Shown: piece by piece, positions 51,007 to 60,890 of the stretch
Layout: the number at the start of each line of letters is the position of its first letter
How positions within the stretch are numbered: position 1 is the stretch's first letter
Assembly: GCA_003278125.1 (NCBI GenBank)
Contig: QCGX01000001.1
Span: 62,001-126,000 of the forward strand
DNA length: 64,000 bases
Direction of reading: 5' to 3'
Origin: Pelagibacteraceae bacterium AG-390-C22
GTDB taxonomy: Bacteria; Pseudomonadota; Alphaproteobacteria; Pelagibacterales; Pelagibacteraceae
Translations under genes and position numbers: made by a program
Notes under the pieces: generated by a model
The model's input: the letters and a program-made list of their open reading frames with translations, nothing else
Database searches by the model: none
What the model was told of the DNA's origin: nothing

Positions 51007-51248
51007 TTTTTGTTGTGAGACCCGTCACATAGTGGAGGATCCTCAGTTTGCTTACAAGTGCAGAAGAAAACTTTTTTTGTTTGATCAGCTTTATAAGTGA
51101 TTGGTCCAAATTTTGATCCATTATGTGATCCGTCACAAAATGGTTGTTTAGAACTTTTTCCACAACTACACCAATAATAAGATTTACCTTCAATTACATC
51201 TATTCCAATTGGTGTGTCGTCAGCTCTTTCTCCTTTTTGCATGACCAT
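51003..51248 (-). CDS. CDGSH iron-sulfur domain protein (two CDGSH motifs)
   Basis: CSCGKSSKQPFCDGSH and CTCKQTEDPPLCDGSH. Confidence 0.92.
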   Translation of the reverse strand: MVMQKGERADDTPIGIDVIEGKSYYWCSCGKSSKQPFCDGSHNGSKFGPITYKADQTKKVFFCTCKQTEDPPLCDGSHNKK

Positions 51249-51298
51249 TCCTTTCTTTTATAATTAATTAAAAACTGTTTTTATTGTATATAAAGTAT

Positions 51299-52009
51299 AT
51301 GAGCAACATAAGATTATATCACCCTAATAGTATAGTTGAAAATACTACTTCTCTATTGTCAAAAGAACACACTCACTATGTAGCTAATGTTATGAGATTG
51401 AAACGTGGTTCAAATATAAACTTTTTTAATAAAGAGGGAGAGTGGGTTAGTGAAATAGTTTTTTTAGAAAAAGATAGAATTGAGGTTAAGTTTTTAAATA
51501 GAGTAAAAAAGTCAACACAAACATCAAGTATGGAGCTAGCAATTTGTTTAGTTAAAAAAAATCCTATGGAGATAATTTTACAAAAAGCTACGGAATTGGG
51601 AGTGGTTAAAATTACTCCTATTATATCCGAACGCACTGAAGTTAAAGAATTAAATTTTGAAAGAGCTAAAAAGATAGTTATTGAAGCTACGGAGCAGTCA
51701 AATCAATTAAGCCCACCTGAAATATCAAATATAACTAAACTTAAAGATTTTATTAATAATCTAAACGAAACCAGTAAGCTTTTTTTTGCTGATATAAATT
51801 CCAAGGAAAGATTAAAAAATGAAGATATAAAAGGTGACAATTTTAAAACGATACTTATAGGCCCAGAAGGAGATTTCACACCAAATGAGAGAAAAATGAT
51901 TTTAGAAAATAAAAATACAATTTCTTTTTCTCTTTCAAAAAATATTTTAAAAACTGAAACTGCCACAATTTCTGCACTATCGTTAGTAAGTTACTCTAAT
52001 GACTTATAG
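51299..52009 (+). CDS. rsmE: 16S rRNA m3U1498 methyltransferase (track start 51284)
   Basis: HYVANVMRLKRG; QKATELGVVKITPI; IGPEGDFTPNE. Confidence 0.9.
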   Translation: MSNIRLYHPNSIVENTTSLLSKEHTHYVANVMRLKRGSNINFFNKEGEWVSEIVFLEKDRIEVKFLNRVKKSTQTSSMELAICLVKKNPMEIILQKATELGVVKITPIISERTEVKELNFERAKKIVIEATEQSNQLSPPEISNITKLKDFINNLNETSKLFFADINSKERLKNEDIKGDNFKTILIGPEGDFTPNERKMILENKNTISFSLSKNILKTETATISALSLVSYSNDL

Positions 52010-52588
52010 AATTTTGTTAATTATCTTTAAAGATTCTTCGATATTATCGTGATGAGTAATACGACTAGAATATTTTCCATTCTTTAATAAAATAATTGGT
52101 GAGCTATGATCTACTGTATAGCTGCCATCTTCTGAGAATATCTTTTCACTTTTTATACCCCATGATTTTGAGAGAAGAAATATTTTTTCTGACTCTCCTG
52201 TTATCCCAATAATTTTATTTTCAAACGAACTTAAATAATTTTTCATTACCTCTGGAGTATCTCTTTTTGGATCAATGCTAATAAAAAATATTTTTAAGTT
52301 TTTTTTTTCTTTTTCCAACTCATTTAAGATATAAGTCAATTTATTTAGAGTCATTGGACAAACATCTGGGCAATTCGTAAATCCAAAAAAGAGAGCAGTA
52401 GCTTGGCCCTCAAAAGACTTTTCAGTAATAACATTATTGTTTACATCTTTAAGAGAAAATGAAGACCCAGTAATCGATGCGACATATTCATCTTTTTTAT
52501 CTTGAACTGATAAAATTATTGGTAACATGATAAATAAAAAGATAACTAAACAACCAACTAGAATTGATATTGATGTTTTTATTTTCAT
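52004..52588 (-). CDS. SCO1/SenC copper chaperone
   Basis: FFGFTNCPDVCPMTL; SIDPKRDTPEVM; YTVDHSS. Confidence 0.92.
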   Translation of the reverse strand: MKIKTSISILVGCLVIFLFIMLPIILSVQDKKDEYVASITGSSFSLKDVNNNVITEKSFEGQATALFFGFTNCPDVCPMTLNKLTYILNELEKEKKNLKIFFISIDPKRDTPEVMKNYLSSFENKIIGITGESEKIFLLSKSWGIKSEKIFSEDGSYTVDHSSPIILLKNGKYSSRITHHDNIEESLKIINKIL

Positions 52589-52608
52589 TAATGCTATAGT
52601 TAATCATT

Positions 52609-53292
52609 ATGTCTAAAATTATAAAGAAAATATTTGGCGCACTTGTCGAAAAACCTTGGGAAGGAAATCAAGTAAATATCGACAATCAACATGTCGGCAG
52701 TACATTTAAGGGAGTTTCTTCTTATGTATCAGCTGTGATTGTAATTTTTGGAGTTAGCACAGTACTCTTTAGCCTTATAGTTACTGCCTATCTTTATTCT
52801 ATTCCAGGAGGCCAAGATACAATGTTTCTTTTTAAACCAAATTTGTTTTGGTTTAATAGTTTTGTTCTAATTTTAGTAGCTTATATTTTTAGAAAAATTA
52901 CAAAAGATTTAGAAAATAAAAGAACATCAAAAATAAAAAGAAACCTAATTCAAGTTGGCGCACTAAGTTATCTATTTTTGTTAGGACAAATATTATTGTG
53001 GTTTCAATTAATGGAAGATGGAAAATTTGTTTCTACCAACTCATATTTTACTTCTTTTTATTTTTTTACAGCTCTTCATGGACTTCATCTTCTTGGAGGG
53101 TTATTCTTTTGGGGAAAAGTTTGTTCTCAAATTCTTAAATTAGACGAAAAAAAAATTTTAGATGAAAAGAATAAAGTAGAAGCTTTATCTCTTTATTGGA
53201 TGTTTTTACTAATTATTTGGTTAGTATTTTTTTTAGTTGTTTACGTCTTTAATGATGCAGTTATTGCTTGGTGCAAGGAATTAATTTCTTAA
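52609..53292 (+). CDS. Heme-copper oxidase subunit III family protein (first of two)
   Basis: Multi-TM, TALHGLHLLGGLFFWG; EALSLYWMFLLIIWLVFFLVVY. Confidence 0.8.
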   Translation: MSKIIKKIFGALVEKPWEGNQVNIDNQHVGSTFKGVSSYVSAVIVIFGVSTVLFSLIVTAYLYSIPGGQDTMFLFKPNLFWFNSFVLILVAYIFRKITKDLENKRTSKIKRNLIQVGALSYLFLLGQILLWFQLMEDGKFVSTNSYFTSFYFFTALHGLHLLGGLFFWGKVCSQILKLDEKKILDEKNKVEALSLYWMFLLIIWLVFFLVVYVFNDAVIAWCKELIS

Positions 53293-53300
53293 AACTGAAC

Positions 53301-53492
53301 TTAAAGAAATAGTACCAGTATTGATCCCAAGAGAGCAATTATTACTAATAAAAAATAAATAGACCTTAGATATTTTTTGATTTCGGGTTTTTTTTCTTTT
53401 TTTGAGAAACCACCTGCTCCTAATGATATAACAATAAAAAATAGGAACACTAAAGAAAGTATAGTTATTAAAATTCCCAGTTTTCCAATCAT
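53301..53492 (-). CDS. Small twin-TM membrane protein
   Basis: 63-aa ORF with two hydrophobic helices between cox genes. Confidence 0.45.
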   Translation of the reverse strand: MIGKLGILITILSLVFLFFIVISLGAGGFSKKEKKPEIKKYLRSIYFLLVIIALLGSILVLFL

Positions 53493-53569
53493 TTTTTGTA
53501 ATTGTATAACCCTTTTAAGACATTTTGTCCCTAGGTTAAAGCGACCTTTTCTTTTATAAGTTTGGTTGT

Positions 53570-54457
53570 ATGTTTACAGGTCTCCTATTTTTAGCAGTGA
53601 TAATTGGGTCAATCGTTTTTCACATTTGGACTCCATGGTGGTGGACTGACATCGCCTCTAATTGGAGCGCAATGGATGATACTATAATTTTAAGTTTTTG
53701 GATTGGCGGTGGAGTATTCATTTTAGTTTGCCTTTTCATGGTCTATTGTATTTTTAGATACCAATATAAAGAAGGACGTAGATCAGAATATAAGCCTGAA
53801 GATAAAAAATTAGAAAAAGGACTAACTTGGTTGACTACGATTGGTGTTGTAGCTCTTCTGGCTCCTGGACTTGTTGTATGGAATAATTACATACGAGTAC
53901 CCGACAATGCTATTCAAGTAGAAGTGATGGCATGGCAGTGGGGTTGGAAATATAGATTACCAGGACAAGATGGAAAACTTGGAGCTTCTAACAACAGAAT
54001 AATTAGTGATGATAATCCTTACGGATTAAATATTGATGATCCAAATGGAAAAGATGACGTTTTTGTTGAAAGCAACGAATTGCATTTATTAAAAGATAGA
54101 CCTGTTAAAATTTTATTAAGATCGATTGATGTATTGCATAATTTCTATGTTCCGCAGTTTAGATCAAAAATGGATGCAGTTCCTGGAACTATTACTTATT
54201 ATTGGTTTGAGCCTAATAAAAATGGAGAGTATGAGGTTTTATGTGCCGAGTACTGCGGTGTTGCTCATTATGCCATGAGAGGAAAAGTTGTGGTAGAAGA
54301 CGAAGAAAGTTATAACAAATGGTTGTTAGAGCAAGAAACTTTTTCTAGCTTTACAGCTAAAAATAGAAATAATAAATTAAATAAGAAAAAATTTGTTAAG
54401 ATTAACAATTTATCAAGCAATAAAAATAGTATATTAAAGGAACAAGATGTCAGATGA
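53570..54457 (+). CDS. ctaC: Cytochrome c oxidase subunit II
   Basis: CuA motif CAEYCGVAHYAM; VMAWQWGWKY. Confidence 0.94.
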   Translation: MFTGLLFLAVIIGSIVFHIWTPWWWTDIASNWSAMDDTIILSFWIGGGVFILVCLFMVYCIFRYQYKEGRRSEYKPEDKKLEKGLTWLTTIGVVALLAPGLVVWNNYIRVPDNAIQVEVMAWQWGWKYRLPGQDGKLGASNNRIISDDNPYGLNIDDPNGKDDVFVESNELHLLKDRPVKILLRSIDVLHNFYVPQFRSKMDAVPGTITYYWFEPNKNGEYEVLCAEYCGVAHYAMRGKVVVEDEESYNKWLLEQETFSSFTAKNRNNKLNKKKFVKINNLSSNKNSILKEQDVR

Positions 54458-56285
54458 ACTAAATATAAACAAAAAGAGAAAAAACCAGATAAAAACAAAA
54501 TCTTCTGCTGCTTCAGGTAGAGGAGAAACAGATATCGATTACGTTAGGCCCGCAGAATTACCCGAACAAGACCTTTATCATGGACATAGTTTTATAACTA
54601 AATGGATTTTTTGTCAGGATGCTAAAGTTATAGGGGTTCAGTATACTCTTACTGCAGTATTCACTGGAGTAGTCGGTTTAATTTTATCTTGGATGATGCG
54701 TATGCAACTTGGTTTTCCAGATTTATTTCCTTTTTTAACTGCAGAAACATATTATCAAATGGTAACAATGCATGGAATGATAATGGTAGTGTATTTATTA
54801 ACTGCTTTGTTTCTCGGAGGATTTGGCAATTACTTAATACCTCTAATGGTTGGAGCAAGGGACATGGTGTTTCCTTACGTAAACATGATAAGTTTTTGGA
54901 TGTTTTTTGTAGCTGTTGTGGTTTTGATGGCTAGCTTCTTTGTACCAGGAGGACCAACAGGATCAGGTTGGACTTTATATCCACCTCAAGCAATTTTAGA
55001 AGGTACTCCAGGTTCAGGTTATGGAATTCTGTTAATGCTAATATCTTTATCATTATTTGTAATTGGTTTTACCATGGGAGGTTTGAACTATGTAATTACT
55101 ATTTTACAGGCAAGAACTAGAGGAATGAGCTTGATGAGAATGCCCTTAACTATTTGGGGAATTTTTACTGCAACTGTTTTGGCTTTATTAGCTTTCCCAG
55201 CTTTGCTCGTTAGTTCAATTATGATGACATTAGATAAAGTTTTAGAAACAAGTTTTTTTATGCCAACTATTATTAAAGCAGGTGAGGCACTTTCTTACGA
55301 TGGTGGTAGCCCTATACTTTTCCAACACTTGTTTTGGTTTTTTGGTCATCCTGAAGTTTACATCGTTGCATTACCTGCTTTTGGAATTGTCTCTGACCTG
55401 ATTTCAGTACACTCTAGAAAAAATATTTTTGGATACAGGATGATGGTTTGGGCAATTGTTGGAATTGGTGCACTAAGCTTTTTTGTATGGGCTCACCATA
55501 TGTATGTAAGCGGTATGAGTCCTTGGTTTGGTTTCTTTTTTGCAACTACTACACTTATTATAGCTGTACCCACCGCTTTGAAGGTCTACAACTGGATACT
55601 TACACTTTGGAGAGGAAATATTAGAATAAATACTGTGATGCTTTTCTGTCTAGGTTTTATAGTCACTTTTGTAAATGGAGGTATAACAGGTATTTTCTTA
55701 GGAAATGTTGCTGTAGACGTTCCATTGTCTGACACCTATTTCGTAATCGCTCACTTTCATATGGTAATGGGAATAGCTCCTCTTATGGTAATTTTTGGAG
55801 CCATTTATCATTGGTTTCCTTTAGTTACTGGAAGACTAATGGATGAAAAATTGGGTAAATGGCATTTTTGGGTAACCTTTTTAGGCGCTTACTCTATTTA
55901 TTTTCCAATGCACTATTTAGGTTTCATTGGTGTACCAAGAAGATACTTTGAAATGTATGACAGTCCATACATGACTTCAGCTGTAGGAATGAATGAATTT
56001 ATAAGTGTTGCAGCTTTTATAGTGGGAGCGGCTCAATTTATCTTCTTTTACAATCTTGTAAAAAGCTTGAGATTAGGCAAGCCAGCGGGCAAGAACCCAT
56101 GGAAAGCTAATTCTCTAGAATGGCTTACACCTGATGTTCCTCCTACACATGGTAACTGGGGTGAAAAACTTCCGGTAGTTCACAGATGGGCATATGATTA
56201 TGGTGTACCCGGAGCAAAAGAAGACTATATTCCTCAAACAACTGCACCAAGTGAAGTTAAAGATGCAGAAGTAGAAAAAACTTAA
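54447..56285 (+). CDS. ctaD: Cytochrome c oxidase subunit I
   Basis: TMHGMIMVV; WFFGHPEVYIVALPAFG; HFHMVMG. Confidence 0.97.
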   Translation: MSDELNINKKRKNQIKTKSSAASGRGETDIDYVRPAELPEQDLYHGHSFITKWIFCQDAKVIGVQYTLTAVFTGVVGLILSWMMRMQLGFPDLFPFLTAETYYQMVTMHGMIMVVYLLTALFLGGFGNYLIPLMVGARDMVFPYVNMISFWMFFVAVVVLMASFFVPGGPTGSGWTLYPPQAILEGTPGSGYGILLMLISLSLFVIGFTMGGLNYVITILQARTRGMSLMRMPLTIWGIFTATVLALLAFPALLVSSIMMTLDKVLETSFFMPTIIKAGEALSYDGGSPILFQHLFWFFGHPEVYIVALPAFGIVSDLISVHSRKNIFGYRMMVWAIVGIGALSFFVWAHHMYVSGMSPWFGFFFATTTLIIAVPTALKVYNWILTLWRGNIRINTVMLFCLGFIVTFVNGGITGIFLGNVAVDVPLSDTYFVIAHFHMVMGIAPLMVIFGAIYHWFPLVTGRLMDEKLGKWHFWVTFLGAYSIYFPMHYLGFIGVPRRYFEMYDSPYMTSAVGMNEFISVAAFIVGAAQFIFFYNLVKSLRLGKPAGKNPWKANSLEWLTPDVPPTHGNWGEKLPVVHRWAYDYGVPGAKEDYIPQTTAPSEVKDAEVEKT

Positions 56286-56295
56286 TACAAGGAAC

Positions 56296-57003
56296 ATGTC
56301 AGATCTAAATTTAGATAAATTGCCAGGCGGTTTCAAAGGCATGTCTGAAGATATAGGCTCAGATCAAACTACCTTTAAAGGAGTAAACTGGGGCAAGGCA
56401 ATGATGTGGATTTTTTTGCTGAGCGATACTTTTGTCTTTAGCTGTTTTTTGGTTGCTTATATGAAAGTGAGAGCTTCTGTAGTTGAACCATGGCCGTATC
56501 CTAGTGAAGTATTTGCTTTAGAAATGATGGGAGTTCCAGTTCCACTCTTATTAATTGCTATCATGACCTTTGTGTTGATTACTAGCAGCGGAACTATGGC
56601 ACTAGCAGTTAAATATGGTTATGAAAAAAACAGAAAGATGTGCGGATGGTTTGTTTTGTTGACTGCTATAGGAGGACTTACTTTTGTTGGTATGCAAGCA
56701 TTTGAATGGTCGAAACTAATATTTCATGATGGTGTAAGACCTTGGGCAAATCCTTTTGGTGCTGAGCAGTTTGGTGCTTTCTTTTTCATGATAACAGGTT
56801 TTCATGGAACTCACGTTTCAATTGGTGTTATCTTTTTGTTTATTTTTGCAAGAAAGGTTTTTAGAGGAGATTTTGATACTGGTAGAAGAGGGTATTTTAC
56901 CACAATGAAATCAGACTATGTAGCAATAGAAATACTAGGTCTTTACTGGCATTTTGTAGATTTAGTATGGGTATTTATATTTGCTTTCTTTTATTTATGG
57001 TAA
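56296..57003 (+). CDS. ctaE: Cytochrome c oxidase subunit III (second)
   Basis: ITGFHGTHVSIGVIFL; ILGLYWHFVDLVWVFIF. Confidence 0.93.
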   Translation: MSDLNLDKLPGGFKGMSEDIGSDQTTFKGVNWGKAMMWIFLLSDTFVFSCFLVAYMKVRASVVEPWPYPSEVFALEMMGVPVPLLLIAIMTFVLITSSGTMALAVKYGYEKNRKMCGWFVLLTAIGGLTFVGMQAFEWSKLIFHDGVRPWANPFGAEQFGAFFFMITGFHGTHVSIGVIFLFIFARKVFRGDFDTGRRGYFTTMKSDYVAIEILGLYWHFVDLVWVFIFAFFYLW

Positions 57004-57011
57004 ACTAAACT

Positions 57012-57347
57012 ATGGCTGAAGCGAAAAAAGAACAAACAACTACACACAAAATAGGCATATATCTTTGGATATGGGGGCTATTATTTGTTTTAAGTTTTTT
57101 TTCTTACATGGTCGATTGGTATAATTTTCAAGGTTTATTGAGATGGTCATTAATTTTATTTTTTATGTTCCTTAAAGCTGGTTTGATAATGGCCTTCTTT
57201 ATGCACTTGTTTTGGGAAAGATATGCTTTGGTAAATGTACTTTTATGGCCAATGACCGCAATAGCTTGTTTTGTTGGCTTAATGGTAGCAGAAGGAAAGT
57301 ATACAGTATTTTCAAGATTATTTTATTTTTTTGTGGGGGGAGCTTAA
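57012..57347 (+). CDS. Cytochrome c oxidase subunit IV-like protein
   Basis: Three TM, FLKAGLIMAFFMHLFWER. Confidence 0.8.
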   Translation: MAEAKKEQTTTHKIGIYLWIWGLLFVLSFFSYMVDWYNFQGLLRWSLILFFMFLKAGLIMAFFMHLFWERYALVNVLLWPMTAIACFVGLMVAEGKYTVFSRLFYFFVGGA

Positions 57348-57351
57348 TTCT

Positions 57352-57615
57352 ATGGGTGGTTATAATATAGTTGCTGGATTTTTAATATTCTTTTTTCTTT
57401 TTGTTTATTTTGTTTGGTTTGGCACTTCATTAAAAATTGAAAGTGATAAAGATAAGAAAGATGATATTAAAATGAATCCTTACGACCAAATACCTGTACA
57501 TAGAAAATTAATCGATAAAAAGAATAAAAAAGTAGGAATTTTTGATTTGGGCAATCATATTTTAATTATAGGAATGATACTGATAACAATATTCATTTCT
57601 TTAAATGTGGGATAG
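57352..57615 (+). CDS. Small membrane protein of the cox cluster, unknown function (track start 57331)
   Basis: MGGYNIVAGFLIFFFLFVYFVWFG; two hydrophobic segments; between subunit IV-like gene and ctaB. Confidence 0.6.
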   Translation: MGGYNIVAGFLIFFFLFVYFVWFGTSLKIESDKDKKDDIKMNPYDQIPVHRKLIDKKNKKVGIFDLGNHILIIGMILITIFISLNVG

Positions 57616-57617
57616 TT

Positions 57618-58556
57618 TTGTCGCAAAACATACTTAAAAATAAATCTTCTCAGATAGACCTTAGCGTTTATATAAAATCTTTTTTACTGCTCATGAAACC
57701 AAGAGTAATGTCTCTTGTTTTGTTTACAGCTATGGTTGGTTTATTAGTTGCCCCAGTTACAGTTTCTTTTACAACAGCTTCATTGTCTTTGTTGGCTGTA
57801 GCTATAGGCTCAGGAGCTGCAGGGGCATTAAATATGTGGTACGAATCCGATGTAGATGCGCTTATGAGCAGAACATGCTTAAGACCTATACCAACTGGTA
57901 AAATTAAAAGGGAGCAAGCACTATTGTTTGGAATTATTCTTTCATTTATTTCAATAGTAATGCTTTATCTTTCTTCAAATTTAATCTCTGCACTTCTATT
58001 AGCAGCAACCATAAGTTTTTACTTTTTCATTTATACTATTTGGTTAAAAAGAAAAACTGCACAAAATATTGTAATTGGTGGCGCTGCAGGCGCACTCCCT
58101 CCAGTAATAGGCTGGGCTGTTGCAATGAATAATATTTCTTTAGAGCCAATAGTAATGTTTTTAATAATATTTATTTGGACCCCATCCCATTTTTGGGCTT
58201 TAAGTTTATATAAATTTAAAGATTATGAAAAAGCTAAGATTCCTATGCTACCGATTACTGCAGGAATTGAAAAAACAAAGCTTAATATTCTTGTTTATGC
58301 TTTCCTCATGTTGCCAGTTGTTATTGCTCCGTTTTTTATTGGATTTGGTAGTGTAATTTATTTGGTTTTATCTTTAGGAATGACAACTTACTATATACAA
58401 TTATGCTACTTACTATTCAAAACTAAGGCAGTTTCTAAATCAAATTTAATAGCCAGAAAAGTATTTGTATATTCAATATTTTATTTATTTTTTTTGTTTC
58501 TATTTATTCTTTTTGATAATTTGTTTAAATTAAATGAAATAATGAGCTTTTTCTAA
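57618..58556 (+). CDS. ctaB: Protoheme IX farnesyltransferase
   Basis: LLLMKPRVMSLVLFTAMVGL; NMWYESDVDALMSRTCLRPIPTG. Confidence 0.95.
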   Translation: MSQNILKNKSSQIDLSVYIKSFLLLMKPRVMSLVLFTAMVGLLVAPVTVSFTTASLSLLAVAIGSGAAGALNMWYESDVDALMSRTCLRPIPTGKIKREQALLFGIILSFISIVMLYLSSNLISALLLAATISFYFFIYTIWLKRKTAQNIVIGGAAGALPPVIGWAVAMNNISLEPIVMFLIIFIWTPSHFWALSLYKFKDYEKAKIPMLPITAGIEKTKLNILVYAFLMLPVVIAPFFIGFGSVIYLVLSLGMTTYYIQLCYLLFKTKAVSKSNLIARKVFVYSIFYLFFLFLFILFDNLFKLNEIMSFF

Positions 58557-58610
58557 AACAAATTAATTAATATCAATTTTTGTTTATTTTCTATATTTTA
58601 GAAGAATCAA

Positions 58611-59987
58611 ATGAACTATTTTAGTACTAGAGATAAATCTTTAAAATTTAGTTTTAAAGATATTTTCCTAAGAGGTTTAGCTCCGGGAGGCGGCTTATTT
58701 TTACCTAGCGAAATAAAAAAGTTTAATCGAGCTGAATTAAATGATTTGAACACGTTAAGCTATAAAGAATTAGCCACAGAAATTATATTCAATTTTTGTA
58801 AAGACGAAGTTAGTAAAAATGAATTAAAATCTTTAATACAAAAATCATATAATAACTTTAAAAATGAAGAGGTTGTTAATTTAAAAAAGTTAGGTGATAT
58901 CAATCTTCTTGAGCTTTACAATGGGCCAACATTAGCTTTTAAAGATATCGCGATGCAAGTTATTGGAAATTTATATGAACATTTAAAAGTGGCAAAAGGA
59001 AAATCTGTGAATATAGTTGTCGCCACTTCAGGCGATACTGGATCAGCAGCAATAGCCGCTTTAAATAATAGAGAAAATATAAATTTGTTTGTTTTACATC
59101 CACACAATAAAATTTCGAGCACTCAAAGAAAAATAATGACAACTATTGGTGGTTCAAATATTTATAATATTGCTGTTAGAGGTTCTTTTGATGACTGTCA
59201 AAAAATAGTAAAAGAACTTTTCAATGATGATAATTTCAGATTAAAAATTAACATGTCCGGAGTAAATTCAATTAATTGGTCAAGAATTGTTTGTCAGATT
59301 GTTTATTATTTTTATTCATATTTTAGGTTAAAAAAAAATAATATTAGCTTCTCGGTTCCTACAGGAAACTTCGGAGATGTTTATGCTGGGTATATTGCAA
59401 AAAAAATGGGACTTCCAATTAATAAATTAATCGTGGCAACTAATGAGAACGATATATTAGAAAGAGTAATAAGTACGGGTAAATATAAACCTGAAAAAGT
59501 GAAACCATCAATTTCTCCAAGTATGGATATTCAAGTTGCTAGTAATTTTGAAAGATTACTTTTTTATGTTGTAGGTCAGGATGATAAAAAGGTTAGTTTA
59601 TTGATGGATAATCTAACTAAAAAAGGTTTTTTTAAATTAGATCAAAATGAAATCCAGGAAATCAAAAAAGATTTTGAAGCGGTAAAGATTGATGATGAAA
59701 CAACACGATTGATCATTAAGAATATAAATGATGAATTTAAATTTATTATTGATCCACATACTGCTACTGGGATTGGGGCCGCTAGAAAAGTTAAGGGAAT
59801 AGAAAATATTGTTGTTATTGGAACAGCTCATCCTTTTAAATTTAGTGATACAGTTCAAAGCGCAACTGGAATAAATTTAGAAGCGCCACCACATTTAAAA
59901 ATGAACATAGATAAAAAAGAAAAATTTGATATTATAAAAAATTCTAACTCTGAAGCTAAAGATTATATTTTAAGTAAATTATTATGA
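58611..59987 (+). CDS. thrC: Threonine synthase
   Basis: LAPGGGLFLP; GPTLAFKDIAMQ; ATSGDTGSAAIAA; VPTGNFGDVYAGYIAKKMGLP. Confidence 0.95.
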   Translation: MNYFSTRDKSLKFSFKDIFLRGLAPGGGLFLPSEIKKFNRAELNDLNTLSYKELATEIIFNFCKDEVSKNELKSLIQKSYNNFKNEEVVNLKKLGDINLLELYNGPTLAFKDIAMQVIGNLYEHLKVAKGKSVNIVVATSGDTGSAAIAALNNRENINLFVLHPHNKISSTQRKIMTTIGGSNIYNIAVRGSFDDCQKIVKELFNDDNFRLKINMSGVNSINWSRIVCQIVYYFYSYFRLKKNNISFSVPTGNFGDVYAGYIAKKMGLPINKLIVATNENDILERVISTGKYKPEKVKPSISPSMDIQVASNFERLLFYVVGQDDKKVSLLMDNLTKKGFFKLDQNEIQEIKKDFEAVKIDDETTRLIIKNINDEFKFIIDPHTATGIGAARKVKGIENIVVIGTAHPFKFSDTVQSATGINLEAPPHLKMNIDKKEKFDIIKNSNSEAKDYILSKLL

Positions 59988-60472
59988 AAATAAAAGTAGG
60001 CGATAAGTTACCTAGAGCAGAATTATTTTATCTTGATCAAAGCAATGATGCCAAAAAGATTGATATTTTAGATCTATGTAAAAATGATAAGGCTATCATT
60101 TTAGGTATGCCAGGAGCATTTACAAAAACATGTTCTACAATTCACTTACCTGGATACATAAAAAATTATGACTTAGCCTTAAAAAAAGGGGTCTCAAAAA
60201 TTTTATGTATTTCCGTAAATGATCCAAACGTTATGAAAGCATGGGGAGAAAATCAAAATACTGGAAATAAAATCTTCATGGTCGGCGATCCATTTCTTCA
60301 ATTCACAAAAGCTATCGGAGCTGAAGTAGATAAGTCTGAAAAAGGACTTGGAGTTAGGTCAAATAGATACACTATGCTTGTAGAAAATGGACAGGTAAAA
60401 AAAGTAGAGGAAGAAAAAGAGACGGCCTCTTGCGAATTATCTGCAGCTGAGAATTTTTTAAACTCTATTTAG
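59984..60472 (+). CDS. Peroxiredoxin, Prx5/AhpE-like
   Basis: GMPGAFTKTCSTIHLPGY; SVNDPNVMKAW. Confidence 0.9.
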   Translation: MKIKVGDKLPRAELFYLDQSNDAKKIDILDLCKNDKAIILGMPGAFTKTCSTIHLPGYIKNYDLALKKGVSKILCISVNDPNVMKAWGENQNTGNKIFMVGDPFLQFTKAIGAEVDKSEKGLGVRSNRYTMLVENGQVKKVEEEKETASCELSAAENFLNSI

Positions 60473-60890
60473 TTTCAGAAACTGCCAGCTCATCAACAAG
60501 ATTGTTATATTTATTTCCTGCGTGAGCTTTAACCCATTTCCAATTGACTTTATGTTTTCGGCAAGAATTATCTAATTTAACCCAAAGGTCTTTATTTTTA
60601 ACTGGTTTTCTATTTGAGCTTTTCCAATTGTTCAATTTCCACTTTTTTATCCATTCTGTAATTCCATCTTTTACATACTTAGAGTCGGTATAGATTGTTA
60701 TTTCGGACTTTTTTTCAATTTTTTTTAAAGCCATTATTGGTGCCATTAATTCCATTCTATTATTGGTCGTTTTTTTTTCACTGCCTGAAATGCCAGTTTG
60801 ATTTGTATTACCATCTATAATAATTGCAGCCCATCCACCTTTTCCTGGATTTCCAGAACATGCACCATCAGTATAAATTTTAATTTTCAT
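60465..60890 (-). CDS. rnhA: Ribonuclease HI
   Basis: IYTDGACSGNPGKGGWAAII; NNRMELMAPIMAL; VKAHAGNKYN. Confidence 0.95.
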   Translation of the reverse strand: MKIKIYTDGACSGNPGKGGWAAIIIDGNTNQTGISGSEKKTTNNRMELMAPIMALKKIEKKSEITIYTDSKYVKDGITEWIKKWKLNNWKSSNRKPVKNKDLWVKLDNSCRKHKVNWKWVKAHAGNKYNNLVDELAVSETK

